Below are positions 17,875-26,894 of a DNA stretch of 64,000 nt, one piece after another. The position numbers and the translations under genes are program-made. This DNA is from Caballeronia sp. dw_19 (GTDB lineage: Bacteria; Pseudomonadota; Gammaproteobacteria; Burkholderiales; Burkholderiaceae): positions 186,001 to 250,000 of the forward strand of contig NZ_JAAVUQ010000004.1 of the NCBI RefSeq assembly GCF_018449515.1. The letters are read 5' to 3'. Every line of letters starts with the position of its first letter. The first letter of the stretch is position 1. The notes below the pieces were generated by a model that saw only the letters and a program-made list of their open reading frames with translations, did not search any database and was not told the DNA's origin.

Positions 17875-18487
17875 AGGCGGCGGCGAGTGCTAGGCACAGT
17901 GAGACCACCATGATCGCCGTGGTCAAAGGGGAAGAGTATTTCTGTACTTTGCAATGGTCTCGGAGAGGCAATGCGATGCCGGCTCGGATTGATATCGACG
18001 TGAACAGGTGGGCCGGAAGGATGCAAGCTCTCATGCCGTTGAACCTTTGCTCGAACGTACCCGGGGAACAACCACCGTGTCCGAGTTGCGTCGGACATTG
18101 AAGCTGCTTCCACGCTCGATAGCCGCTGATGCTAACGTCGAGCACTACGCCCATTTCAAGCGGCGTAAACGCCTGGATATGCGCGCCAATCCAGGCGTCC
18201 CTCAAGGGGATTTCCTGTGCGGCATACTTCATAGAGCATCCCGCGTGAAGTATGCCGCTGTTTTTATGATCTCGTTCTCCCGCTCAGGCCGAGCTCTATC
18301 GCCGCTTCCGTGATCGTCTGTCCAGCGCCTTGGAATTCAGTATCAACGCCATTCACGTGCGCCAAAACGCGCTCAAATGACTTGTTGCGACGCAGCATTT
18401 ATCGGCCTATGCTGCAGTGTGCCGACGGCGACTTAGGCGAGCTATGCCGATCGTAGAAACCTTGCGAAAGAGCCACGGACGCGTCGT
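17875..18487. other. Region downstream of mreB with a strong terminator
   Basis: About 610 bp without a recognisable protein gene. It holds one strong hairpin-terminator at 18217-18263. That terminator lies ~340 bp after the mreB stop, so either the mreB transcript has a long 3' UTR or a separate small RNA ends there. Confidence 0.5.
18217..18263 (+). terminator. Rho-independent terminator
   Basis: GCGGCATACTTCA (18217-18229) and TGAAGTATGCCGC (18244-18256) form a perfect 13-bp stem around a 14-nt loop. TGTTTTT follows at once, the U-tract of an intrinsic terminator on the plus strand. Confidence 0.85.
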
Positions 18488-18646
18488 ATGAACTTGGTGC
18501 GTCAAACCTGCATGTCTTCGAACTCGACAGCGGATGGAACTGCGGACTACAACCGAGCCCTTTCGGCGTTCGACAAAAAAGTCGCTGCGTTCAAGGATGA
18601 GTTGTTCGAATCAGAGGCACAAACGCATCCCTGGAGTACTTCATGA
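18488..18646 (+). CDS. Small ORF (52 aa) coupled to the phasin gene
   Basis: ATG 18488 to TGA 18646 encodes a 52-residue, mostly polar helical peptide (NRALSAFDKKVAAFKDELF). Its stop overlaps the phasin start codon (ATGA at 18643-18646), the classic arrangement of translational coupling. I recognise no family. It may be a small partner or a leader that sets phasin translation. Confidence 0.45.
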   Translation: MNLVRQTCMSSNSTADGTADYNRALSAFDKKVAAFKDELFESEAQTHPWSTS

Positions 18647-19134
18647 CTTCCTCGACTTTCTTGCCATCTCTCGGTGAACTTTCCTCGAACTGGTTGCGCC
18701 TTTTTACGGAGACGTGCGAAATGCTCAACGCGACCACCCAGGTCGTTAAAGTTCGCACCACTCGCATGGCGATGGCCGGCCCGCTCCCCAATGAGCGGGA
18801 CCGGGTTGAATTCACTCTAATGAGCCGGGAAAAGAGCGAGGCAGCGTCCGAATCTATCCAGGCGATGGGTTCAGGATTCGTAAATCTGGGCATGGCATTG
18901 GCGATGGATACCAGCAAACATATCTGGGCTACGTCCGCGGCGGCCTCAGCCTTGGCGTCGAGTCAATCTGCAACGCAATGGATTGAATGCCAGGCGGCGC
19001 TGTTGAAGATCGCAGCAGCCTCTCCGGCCAATCCGTTGCAGTTGGCCAATTCAACCGCCCGCGTGGTCCAGGAGAGCCTCGCCCCTATTCACGGCCGTGC
19101 GACCGCAAACGCCAAACGTCTAGGTGTGCTTTGA
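18643..19134 (+). CDS. Polyhydroxyalkanoate granule-associated phasin
   Basis: 163 residues, Ala-rich, helical, with no signal peptide. The blocks ETCEMLNATTQVVKVRTTRM, GPLPNERDRVEFTLMSREK, SEAASESIQAMGSG and the terminal SLAPIHGRATANAKRLG match the Burkholderia phasin pattern. Phasins coat PHB granules and control their number and size. The neighbours (a 52-aa coupled ORF upstream, a methyltransferase downstream) are not PHB biosynthesis genes, so this is a dispersed phasin copy. Confidence 0.8.
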   Translation: MTSSTFLPSLGELSSNWLRLFTETCEMLNATTQVVKVRTTRMAMAGPLPNERDRVEFTLMSREKSEAASESIQAMGSGFVNLGMALAMDTSKHIWATSAAASALASSQSATQWIECQAALLKIAAASPANPLQLANSTARVVQESLAPIHGRATANAKRLGVL

Positions 19135-19142
19135 CAGCCGCC

Positions 19143-20018
19143 GTGTTAGGCGCACCGCTTCTTGAAGAGGATCCGCGGGCTCGCAATCACCGCGCCGGCA
19201 GTTTCTCGAAGGTCCCATGCAAATTGGATGGTGTGTCAGAAACCATGCTGTGGACGCTTTACGACCGTGCGTGCGAGGCATGTCGGCCTGACGGCATTCT
19301 CGCTGACCCCGACAGCGTGCGTATCTGCAATGCTATCGACTACGATTTCGTGCGTCGTTTTGGAGAGCCCGTCGGTTCGTTTGCCGCACGGGCGGCAAAA
19401 ATCGACGAATTGTTGAAGCGATGGCTCCAACGCCATCCGGATGGCCTGGTTGTATCCCTGGGTGAAGGCCTCGAAACGCAAGCTCACCGCGTGGACAACG
19501 GCCGGATGCGATGGCTCACGGTCGATCTGCCGGCTGCGATCGAACTACGCCAGCACTTTCTTCCTTCGTCCACGCGCTTGCGCCACGTTGCTGCGAGCGT
19601 GTTCGAGCCGGGTTGGATTGAAGGGATCGAACCGGGCCCCGATGTATTTATCGTGGTCCAGGGCCTCTTCATGTACCTTGAGCCCGACGCGGTGAGACGT
19701 TTGTTCATCAGGATCATCGAGCATTTTCCAGGCGCCGAGATCGCCTTCGACGTCATTCCGCGGTGGTTTTCCCAGTTAACCCAGTGGGGTGTCATGCAAA
19801 CGCCGCACTATCGCCTGCCTCCCATGCCCTGGGGTATCAATAGCGATGAGATAGCAGCGCGCCTGCACAGCTGGTCGTCAGCCATTACGGCATTGAGCGT
19901 GCTTGAGTACCGGGCCCCCCGTGGTTGGCCGAAGATAATGGAAGACCTTTTCCGTATGAATCCGCTAACAAAAGGCCATTTACCTTGCCTGGTACATGCC
20001 AGGGTTCGGAATCAATGA
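19143..20018 (+). CDS. LCMT-type SAM-dependent O-methyltransferase
   Basis: About 291 residues, assuming a GTG start at 19143, eight bases after the phasin gene. An internal ATG at ~19244 would give a shorter form that still contains the fold. Typical leucine-carboxyl-methyltransferase-like blocks: VSETMLWTLYDRACEACRPD, IDYDFVRRFG, VVSLGEGLETQAHRVDNGR (SAM-binding; EG where many members have GAG), WLTVDLPAAIELR and VQGLFMYLEPDAVRRL. Related enzymes (TcmP-like) methylate carboxyl or hydroxyl groups in secondary metabolites. Substrate unknown. Likely co-transcribed with the phasin gene. Confidence 0.8.
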   Translation: MLGAPLLEEDPRARNHRAGSFSKVPCKLDGVSETMLWTLYDRACEACRPDGILADPDSVRICNAIDYDFVRRFGEPVGSFAARAAKIDELLKRWLQRHPDGLVVSLGEGLETQAHRVDNGRMRWLTVDLPAAIELRQHFLPSSTRLRHVAASVFEPGWIEGIEPGPDVFIVVQGLFMYLEPDAVRRLFIRIIEHFPGAEIAFDVIPRWFSQLTQWGVMQTPHYRLPPMPWGINSDEIAARLHSWSSAITALSVLEYRAPRGWPKIMEDLFRMNPLTKGHLPCLVHARVRNQ

Positions 20019-20029
20019 CCGCCTGGACT

Positions 20030-20112
20030 CGTGATAAAGAAAATAGCCAACACAGGCAGACCACTAACCGCGAAAGCAGCAATCCGGCATTGACTCCGAC
20101 CGCTAACGCTTA
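20030..20112 (+). repeat. Tail fragment of the dispersed hairpin repeat
   Basis: GTGATAAAGAAAATAGCC, CAGGCAGACCACTAACCGCG and AAAGCAGCAATCCGGCATTG match the distal end of the full element (e.g. 47835-47905). It lies in the convergent gap between the methyltransferase and the LysR gene. Confidence 0.75.
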
Positions 20113-20164
20113 AACCCATCCCCCTGGCGCGAGCGCCTTCATCGACTCATTGTGCAACAGCATC

Positions 20165-21082
20165 TCAAAGCGCCGGCAGGTTCCATTGCGCGAACTCGTC
20201 GGCGAGAAAGTCCACGCACACCCTCACTTTCGCCGAAGCAGCCAGCCGCGCCGGGTACACCGCCCAGACGTTAGCGGGTTGCGTGACATCAGGCAGCACT
20301 TGCAGTAACTGGCCGCTCTCAAGCAACGGGCGCACGTCCCACAGCGAGCGCAGCACAATCCCGCGTCCGGCCAGCGCCCATTGCACCGCGACCTCGCCGT
20401 GATTCGTCGACAATGGCCCGGTCACCTTGATCGAAACCGGTTCGCCACGCACATGCAAGCGCCACAAACCGAACGGGTGGTCGCGTTCCTTGATCGCCAG
20501 GCACGCATGGCTCGCTAGATCGGCCAGTTGCTTCGGCGCACCATGACGTTCGACATAGTCTGGCGACGCGCACAGCACGCGATGATTCGACGCCAGCCGC
20601 TTCGCAATCAAATGCGCCGCGATCTCATCGCCAATCCGTATATCCAGGTCGAAACCTTCCCCCGCCACGTCCACCAGCCGGTCGAACAGATCCAGGCGTA
20701 TGCTCAGTTGCGGATGTTGGTCGGAGAGCCGCGCCAGCGCCGGGGCCACAATATGCCGCCCAAAACCAAAGCTGCTGGAAATACGCAGCGTGCCGCGCGG
20801 AATGCGGCGCGTAGTGGACACGTCTTCCACGAGATGATCGACGTCGTCGAGGATTTTTTCAGCCCACGCGTAGACACGTTCGCCTGCCTCGGTAATGGCG
20901 ACACGGCGTGTGGAGCGATGCAGCAGGCGAGTGCCGAGATCGGTTTCGAGCACACTCACGCGCTTGCTGACGTACGCCGCCGAGACCGACAGGACCTCCG
21001 CCGCCGCGCTGAAGCTGGACTTGCGGGCGACCGTGCAGAAGACGCGGAGATCATCGAGGTTGGGGGAAGACGGGATATTCAT
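20165..21082 (-). CDS. LysR-family regulator, DmlR-like
   Basis: 305 residues. Winged HTH: LDDLRVFCTVARKSSFSAAA, EVLSVSAAYVSKRVSVLE and RLLHRSTRRVAITEAGERVY. The effector domain has the short-chain-acid-regulator features of the DmlR/TtuA group (DLDIRIGDEIAAHLIAKRLA, HACLAIKERDHPFGLWRL). It is transcribed away from the tartrate/D-malate dehydrogenase gene at 21627, the arrangement of dmlR-dmlA in E. coli. It is therefore the likely activator of that gene in response to D-malate or tartrate. Confidence 0.85.
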   Translation of the reverse strand: MNIPSSPNLDDLRVFCTVARKSSFSAAAEVLSVSAAYVSKRVSVLETDLGTRLLHRSTRRVAITEAGERVYAWAEKILDDVDHLVEDVSTTRRIPRGTLRISSSFGFGRHIVAPALARLSDQHPQLSIRLDLFDRLVDVAGEGFDLDIRIGDEIAAHLIAKRLASNHRVLCASPDYVERHGAPKQLADLASHACLAIKERDHPFGLWRLHVRGEPVSIKVTGPLSTNHGEVAVQWALAGRGIVLRSLWDVRPLLESGQLLQVLPDVTQPANVWAVYPARLAASAKVRVCVDFLADEFAQWNLPAL

Positions 21083-21164
21083 TATTCACGCTTCGTGCAC
21101 AGTGGCTTAACCAAAACGCCAATTTTAAGCCTTGTAGGGGGGAATAAAATAGTAGCCACAGCCC

Positions 21165-21610
21165 CAACCATGCTTACGGCTTTGCACCTTGGTGGATCAG
21201 CGCCGTGGTTCGACGAGAGTACAAATTCGAAGGGTGGTTGTCCGCGGATAGCGCGGGGTGCCCCTTGGGCAGGTTCAGTCACTGGTGGCGAAGCGTGTGG
21301 GTATCGGTGTTCGGAGAAGGAGGGGTTCACACATCCTCCGCGCTGGCGAGCGCCGTGCTTTTGGGGCACCTATGAATAGAAACTGCACGCTGTGGACACT
21401 TAGGGTAGCGTGGTTGAAAGCGTTTTCTTTGCTTCGTTTCTTTGTCGCTTTGGACAAAGAAATGACGTGCCGCCACGCACAGTGGCTAATAGTGATAAAG
21501 AGAAAATCCGACTCAAGCAGACCACTAACGCCAAAAGCACCAACCCGGCATTAACCCAGACTGCTAAAGCAAGACCCCAACCCAACACCTCCAAGTGCGA
21601 ACGAAACCCT
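21165..21610 (+). repeat. Dispersed hairpin-rich element, solo A-type arm
   Basis: Shares long stretches of near-identity with 47500-47960 and 55084-55440, and inverted with 26925-27365. Hairpins on the plus strand: TTTCTTTGTC/GACAAAGAAA (21437-21446 and 21453-21462), GCCAC/GTGGC (21472-21476 and 21482-21486) and CACGCT/AGCGTG just before them. It ends with GTGCGAACGAAA 20 bp before the dehydrogenase start, so it lies inside the dmlR-dmlA intergenic region and may affect dmlA expression. Confidence 0.85.
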
Positions 21611-21626
21611 TAACAGGACCCCAACC

Positions 21627-22715
21627 ATGACCAAGACCAAGACCTACAAAATCGCCGTCATTCCCGGCGATGGTATCGGCACAGAAGTGATGCCCGAAGC
21701 CATCCGCGTCCTCGACGCCGCCACGAAGCGCTTCGGCATTTCCATCGAATACAAGCACATTGAATGGGCAAGCTGCGGGTATTACCTACAACACGGCCAA
21801 ATGATGCCCGACGACTGGAAGGCGCAACTGCAGGACTGCAACGCCATCCTCTTCGGCGCGGTCGGCTGGCCCGACACTGTCCCCGATCACATCTCGCTGT
21901 GGGGCTCGCTCATTAAATTCCGCCGCGAATTCGACCAGTACATCAACCTGCGCCCTGCTCGTTTGTTCGAAGGCGTGCCGTCGCCGCTCGCGAACCGCAA
22001 AGCCGGCGACATCGATTTCTGGATCGTGCGCGAAAACACCGAAGGCGAATATTCATCGGTGGGCGGCGTGATGTTCGAAGGCACGGACCGCGAGTTCGTG
22101 CTGCAGGAATCCGTGTTCACACGCCACGGCAGCGAACGCGTGCTGAAATTCGCATTCGATCTCGCGCAGCGCCGCGAGAAGAAAAAGATCACCGTCGCCA
22201 CGAAAAGCAATGGCATTGCCATCAGCATGCCGTGGTGGGACCAGCGCGCCGCCGAAGTGGCCGCGCTCTTTCCGGACGTGAAGTGGGACAAGCAGCACAT
22301 CGACATCCTGTGCGCCCGCTTCGTCCTGAATCCGGACCGCTTCGACGTGGTCGTAGCGACCAACCTTTTCGGCGACATCCTCTCCGATCTCGGTCCTGCA
22401 TGCACCGGCACCATCGGCCTCGCGCCTTCAGGCAACCTGAACCCCGAACGCAAATTCCCGTCGCTGTTTGAACCCGTGCATGGATCGGCGCCGGACATCG
22501 CGGGTAAGAACATCGCGAACCCCGTCGCCATGATCTGGTCGGCAGCCATGATGCTCGAGTTCCTCGGTGACTTCAAAGGCCCGGAACGCGACGCGCACGA
22601 CGCTATCCTTGCTGCGATCGAAGCAACGCTCAAGGAAGGTCCGCATACCGGCGACCTCGGCGGCAAGGCGAGCACAACAGAAGTCGGTCAGGCGATTGCC
22701 GCGCGGCTGGCTTGA
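21627..22715 (+). CDS. dmlA: Tartrate dehydrogenase/decarboxylase - D-malate dehydrogenase
   Basis: 362 residues of the isocitrate/isopropylmalate dehydrogenase fold: NAD-dependent oxidative decarboxylation of D-malate or oxidation of L-/meso-tartrate. IAVIPGDGIGTEVMPEAIRV is the standard start. The substrate site holds SLWGSLIKFRREFDQYINLR; the LR-type arginines are characteristic of the TtuC/DmlA branch. WIVRENTEGEYSSVGG and NLFGDILSDLGPACTGTIGL with APSGN carry the metal-binding aspartates and the family signature. FEPVHGSAPDIAGKNIANP is the NAD site. The divergent DmlR-like gene supports the assignment. An ALDH remnant and an AstE-like gene follow on the same strand. Confidence 0.92.
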   Translation: MTKTKTYKIAVIPGDGIGTEVMPEAIRVLDAATKRFGISIEYKHIEWASCGYYLQHGQMMPDDWKAQLQDCNAILFGAVGWPDTVPDHISLWGSLIKFRREFDQYINLRPARLFEGVPSPLANRKAGDIDFWIVRENTEGEYSSVGGVMFEGTDREFVLQESVFTRHGSERVLKFAFDLAQRREKKKITVATKSNGIAISMPWWDQRAAEVAALFPDVKWDKQHIDILCARFVLNPDRFDVVVATNLFGDILSDLGPACTGTIGLAPSGNLNPERKFPSLFEPVHGSAPDIAGKNIANPVAMIWSAAMMLEFLGDFKGPERDAHDAILAAIEATLKEGPHTGDLGGKASTTEVGQAIAARLA

Positions 22716-22773
22716 ATCAACGAGCCTGGGCATCGCGCTTAAATGAGTTGGCTTAAATCAGGAGCATGGACTT

Positions 22774-22989
22774 ATGACACGCCAGTTCGAACTGAAGGAG
22801 TTGATCCGCCCGGACAATTTCATCGATGGCCAATGGCGCGCAGCCACCAACGCCGCCGCTCGCGCATTGTCCAGCGAAGCAGCGCCCTTTGGCGGCGTGA
22901 AAGAATCGGGCTATGGCCGCGAAGGGTCGAAGTACGGCCTCGACGACTACCTTTCCATCAAGTACCTCTGCCAGGGGAATCTCGCATGA
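22774..22989 (+). pseudogene. Aldehyde dehydrogenase (gabD-type) collapsed by an in-frame deletion
   Basis: A 71-codon frame joins the N-terminus of a succinate-semialdehyde-type dehydrogenase ([20 protein letters not shown]) directly to its extreme C-terminus ([20 protein letters not shown], then [12 protein letters not shown]). The ~400 residues that carry the NAD fold and the catalytic Cys and Glu are missing. The stop still overlaps the start of the next gene by ATGA, so the remnant may survive because it drives translation of the hydrolase. It cannot be an active dehydrogenase. Confidence 0.85.
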
Positions 22990-23975
22990 GCACGCCAACT
23001 GAACATTATCCGATCGAGGTCACGTTCCCCGATATCTCGGTGCATGCAGAGTCCGAATCGGGCATTCCGTATGTGCACACGTTCGACTCCGGCTTGCCCG
23101 GACCGCACGTGATGATCAACGCGCTGACGCACGGTAACGAGGTGTGCGGCGCGATTGTGGTCGATGCATTGCTGCGCTTGAAATTGCGGCCACGGCGCGG
23201 CCGCCTGACGCTCTCGTTCGCGAACGTCGAGGCGTATGCAAGCTTCGATCCTTCGAAGCCCGATGCCGCCCGTTTCGTCGATCAGGACTTCAATCGCGTA
23301 TGGACCAGCAAGGTGCTCGACGACACATCGCGTACGTCCAGCGAGCTTGCACGGGCTCGCGAGATGCGTCCGGTCATCGATACCGTGGATGCCCTGCTCG
23401 ACCTCCATTCAATGCATGAACGCAGCAAGCCGCTGATTGTCGCGGGTCCGCTGGACAAGGGCATCGAATTGTCGTTGCGACTGGGCACGCCGGCCACGGT
23501 GATCTGCGATGAAGGTCATCCCGAAGGCCGCCGGATGCGCGATTACGAGGGTTTCGGCGATGCCGGCAGCCCGAAGAACGCGTTGTTGATCGAATGCGGA
23601 CAGCACTGGGAACGCAGCGCCGTCACGGTCGCGCGCGATACCACCGCGCGCTTCCTGCTGCTCTCCGGCGTGGTCGATAGTGAAGACTTACCCGGCGACT
23701 GGCTGAGCCCCCTGCCGCCGACCATGCACGTTGTACGCGTGACGCAACCGGTTGTGGCGGAGAGCATGGATTTTCGCTTCGCCGAGCCTTATACGGGCCT
23801 GGAAATTTTCCCCGAAGCGGGCAGCTTGATCGGCTGGTCGAATGGCAAGCCGATCCACACGCCTTACGACGACTGCATGCTGGTGATGCCGTCGCTGCGG
23901 CAATTGCGCCCCGGCGTGACCGTCGTGCGACTGGGGAAGATCGAGCGAACAGTAAAGCGGGATACTGCGGTCTGA
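22986..23975 (+). CDS. AstE/AspA-type zinc carboxypeptidase-fold deacylase (M14-like)
   Basis: 329 residues from ATG 22986. [20 protein letters not shown] carries the H-x-x-E zinc ligands, and [11 protein letters not shown] supplies the third histidine. [15 protein letters not shown] and [10 protein letters not shown] contain the substrate-binding Arg region. This is the succinylglutamate desuccinylase/aspartoacylase family, which cleaves N-acyl amino acids. It is coupled to the ALDH remnant and lies ~270 bp after dmlA, probably in one operon. Substrate unknown; the context suggests an N-acyl acidic metabolite. Confidence 0.85.
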   Translation: MSTPTEHYPIEVTFPDISVHAESESGIPYVHTFDSGLPGPHVMINALTHGNEVCGAIVVDALLRLKLRPRRGRLTLSFANVEAYASFDPSKPDAARFVDQDFNRVWTSKVLDDTSRTSSELARAREMRPVIDTVDALLDLHSMHERSKPLIVAGPLDKGIELSLRLGTPATVICDEGHPEGRRMRDYEGFGDAGSPKNALLIECGQHWERSAVTVARDTTARFLLLSGVVDSEDLPGDWLSPLPPTMHVVRVTQPVVAESMDFRFAEPYTGLEIFPEAGSLIGWSNGKPIHTPYDDCMLVMPSLRQLRPGVTVVRLGKIERTVKRDTAV

Positions 23976-23999
23976 CATCACGAATAACGAATCAATAAG

Positions 24000-24253
24000 G
24001 TCCACGTAAAGGTTCGGCAAATCGAGCAGAGCGTCAGCCTGAAAAATCTCGAGGATTGGGGCACCGCCGGCTTGGCCGGCACAACGCCGATTTAAGTCTC
24101 GGCGTGCAACGCGTGATCCAAGGTAGCGAAGCGATTGATACCGGTATTTTCGAATGTACGACAGGAACGTATCGGCGCTTGGTGAAGCGGGCGGAAGTGA
24201 TGCATTTTCTGGCGGGGCGCGGACGCTTTACGCCAGTTCACTTCCTCCTTTAG
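24000..24253 (+). pseudogene. Cupin-domain protein remnant, frameshifted and truncated
   Basis: The first part (VRQIEQSVSLKNLEDWGTAG, LAGTTPI) ends in TAA, and the sequence continues in another frame as LGVQRVIQGSEAIDTGIFEC and TGTYRRLVKRAEVMHFLAGR with GRFTP. This matches the first two-thirds of small cupins of the GIWECTPG...HFLAGRxTFTP type. The second half of the barrel is missing. Downstream to 24497 no gene is visible. Confidence 0.65.
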
Positions 24254-24497
24254 CAATTCACTTCTGCAATTCGCCTCTCATACGTTCATTGCGGTTTTTA
24301 CCGCCGCGTACGGTTCGCCAAGTATTTCAATACTACCCGCCGAGTGTCGCCGCTGGCCATCACCCGCGCTCGACCCAAGTTTTCGGGTGTCACGAAAATT
24401 GCTGCAAACGTCATTAAGCTCAACCGAGCTTGGCACGGTCACGCGTTGCGTTGACCGACGTTTTTCGGATCGGGTACTCTTTTTTACGGGGCAGACT

Positions 24498-24725
24498 ATG
24501 GACGTCCAAATGTCGGAAGAGCAGATTCGCACGCTTGCGTTCTATCTTTGGGAACAAGACGGTAGTCCCGATGGACGCGCAGACGAGTATTGGGAGAAAG
24601 CACGGCAGCAGCTCGGTCTTGAAGGTGCGACGCAGGACGGTAAGGCAGTGGATGAGGGCGAGACCGAGACAGCAGGATTTGGCGAAGAACCTGAGGCGAC
24701 GTCGGGCCGTCCGCTGGCGGAATAA
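24498..24725 (+). CDS. DUF2934 small protein
   Basis: 75 residues from ATG 24498. EEQIRTLAFYLWEQDGSPDG, then RADEYWEKARQQL, is the DUF2934 pattern (RIRE.AY.LWE.dG.P.GR...hW..A). The C-terminus is acidic and low-complexity. Function of the family unknown; it is common in Burkholderia and rhizobia and often linked to stress. Stands alone. Confidence 0.8.
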   Translation: MDVQMSEEQIRTLAFYLWEQDGSPDGRADEYWEKARQQLGLEGATQDGKAVDEGETETAGFGEEPEATSGRPLAE

Positions 24726-25325
24726 AAGCCGGTGCGCCACGGCGATTCCGCCGTGAGATCACGCGGAGCCATTCGACGCAACGCGGGTTTCGCTTCCACG
24801 CCGCGCTTAGCGGGGCGGCAACATCTTCGGACAAGCAACACACCACGTATGCATCGCGCGTGATACCGCATCGCTGTTCACGTGGTCATTCCTGTAACGT
24901 ATCCGCCTTTACGGGGCACAAGGCAATATCCGCCGATACCACCAGCCGAACCTCGGGCGGTGACCCGTGCAACCTTAGCCCCGGCCATGAAAATCCGATT
25001 CCGGCTAAACCCGGGATGCTGAGCCCCTGGCGTTCGTCGTCCCTATCGAACTATCGAACGTCGACCAATCGCGCTAGCGCTTGCGAGGCCGCGATACTGT
25101 TGCCCTAAACATACGCTTAACGCGACGCAGGCCCACCCGGCAAGGGCCTGTGCGGCTGTATTGGTAACACTACCAATGTCCTGAACCTGGCGGTTGGCGC
25201 CTACTGGAAGAACACAAACTGCGGCTGACCGGTGTTTAGTCTCGGGATTGCGCTATCAGGAGGCGCATACGTCTACCGGGTCACGCCGTTGTTTTCGCCG
25301 ATAACTAAACGAAGTGGTGTTCAAC
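24726..25325. other. 600 bp without recognisable gene
   Basis: High-GC sequence with no frame showing homology or protein-like composition and no clear terminator or repeat. Possibly decayed coding sequence. Confidence 0.4.
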
Positions 25326-25523
25326 ATGAAGACGTTCAATCATCTCAGTGCCTTGACCTCGTCGCTTGCAGGAAGCCGTAGCAAGGTATCCAAGGCCGCA
25401 GCCAAAACCGAAAAGCAATGCTCCTCGTATGTGTCGATGCTTCAGGCACCCATGACCGTACTCGCCTGCAACGTGTCCGATCGTGCCGACATTACAGCCA
25501 TTGCGATACTTGGGTATAACTAG
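25326..25523 (+). CDS. Possible small hypothetical protein (65 aa)
   Basis: ATG 25326 to stop at 25523. It has a basic, Ser/Ala-rich N-terminus (TSSLAGSRSKVSKAAAKTEK) and a more hydrophobic C-terminal part. There is no strong ribosome-binding site and I recognise no family. Weakly supported. Confidence 0.25.
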   Translation: MKTFNHLSALTSSLAGSRSKVSKAAAKTEKQCSSYVSMLQAPMTVLACNVSDRADITAIAILGYN

Positions 25524-25654
25524 GCGGGTCGTTGCGCGGGTGAAGTCACCGCTTGAGCGGCTTTCCCGGCTTGGCTGAAAACAGCGGGAAAGCGAAACGC
25601 ACGCGAAGGCCGCGTTGGTTGAAGTGACATGGGGCCCAGGCGAAACCACCCGTG

Positions 25655-26782
25655 TCAGGATATCGACACGCCAAGCAAATGGCCTACGCAAAATGTAAAG
25701 CTTGCGGCAATACATCCAATTACGATTTGTCTCATCGCCGAAAACGCCGCACCACGTCCATTGAAAAGCGATGTGAACACGCCGATCGCAGCAAGTGCAA
25801 GCGCACTTAATGCAACGCACTGCATGATTGCCGCGAGGCCGCTGGTCCACAGGAAAGGCATCGCCGGAAAAATTGCGCCGATCGAAAACAAGCAAAACGA
25901 AACGCCTGCAGCAGACCAGGGATTCCCGCCCAACTCGGCGGGATCAAGGCCGAGCTCTTCACGTGTCAGCGTGTCGAGCGCCTTGTCCTTGTCTCGCATG
26001 ATCTGGGCGGCAACACGTTTGGCCTCGTTACCATCGAGGCCCTTCGCTTGGTAAATCAGTGCGAGTTCGTGCCGCTCGGCGTCAGGCGTGTGTTCAAGCT
26101 CATCCGCTTCTTTCGCAATCTGGGTGCGTGCGAGTTCCCGCGCATTGGTCACGGATAACCACTCGCCCAGCGCCATGGAGCACGCGCCCGCAATCAGGCC
26201 GGCGAAAGCTGTCAGCAAGATGGTCTTGTTGTTGATCCCCGCGCCTGCTACCCCCATGATCAGACAAAAATTCGATACCAACCCGTCGTTCGCACCAAGG
26301 ACGGCCGCCCTCAGATCATTGCCGGACGAGACGCCCTTGTGCCACGACTCCGCCTCGGCAATCTCCGCGCCTTTCGACCTCTGCGGGCGCTTGTGATTCG
26401 CCACGCTTTGCACCATGTCCGCGTGCCGATGTTCTTCCTCGGCCATCTGCGCGGCGTCCGGCTGCCCCGCGTATTTATCTCTGTCTGCGTATTCGGCTGC
26501 GGCAACCGTGCGCAACACGAAATCCGGGCCGAAGACTCGCACGAGCGCCCGCATGACCCGGGTCTTGGCGCTGTACTGATGCGATCGGACCTTGACGCCG
26601 TTCGCCCGAAGTTTCTCGCGCCACACTTGCGCGTGCGTGAACTCCGACGCAGCGAGTTCCGCATAAATGGCCTTCTTCGAACCATCTTGCTCGACGTTCG
26701 CCAGCGTTTCGTAAAGCGCCGCACTGTCGAGTTCGTCGGCCAGGTTCGACCTGAACCTTTTTAGCTCCGTTTTTGACGCCAA
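25655..26782 (-). CDS. mbfA: MbfA-like membrane ferritin/VIT-family iron exporter
   Basis: 375 residues in two parts. Residues 1-~145 form a rubrerythrin/ferritin-like four-helix di-iron domain (ELDSAALYETLANVEQ, ASEFTHAQVWREKL and AEEEHRHADMV carry the Glu/His ligands). Residues ~155-375 are a VIT1/CCC1 domain with LRAAVLGANDGLVSNFCLIM, SMALGEWLSVTNARELA and helical pairs to the end. This fusion is MbfA of Agrobacterium/Bradyrhizobium, an inner-membrane iron exporter that protects from iron and peroxide stress. GGAGAG lies a few bases ahead of the start. Iron-responsive control is expected, but I see no clear ICE or Fur box. Confidence 0.9.
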   Translation of the reverse strand: MASKTELKRFRSNLADELDSAALYETLANVEQDGSKKAIYAELAASEFTHAQVWREKLRANGVKVRSHQYSAKTRVMRALVRVFGPDFVLRTVAAAEYADRDKYAGQPDAAQMAEEEHRHADMVQSVANHKRPQRSKGAEIAEAESWHKGVSSGNDLRAAVLGANDGLVSNFCLIMGVAGAGINNKTILLTAFAGLIAGACSMALGEWLSVTNARELARTQIAKEADELEHTPDAERHELALIYQAKGLDGNEAKRVAAQIMRDKDKALDTLTREELGLDPAELGGNPWSAAGVSFCLFSIGAIFPAMPFLWTSGLAAIMQCVALSALALAAIGVFTSLFNGRGAAFSAMRQIVIGCIAASFTFCVGHLLGVSIS

Positions 26783-26894
26783 AGGATTGCTCTCCTCGCC
26801 CGGGTCACTGGAAATTTCTCAGCAAATCCTAACGGATCAAGCGTACTAACTGGTTAAAGACCCTTAGCGTCTGCGTAATTGAGAATAGCAATGG

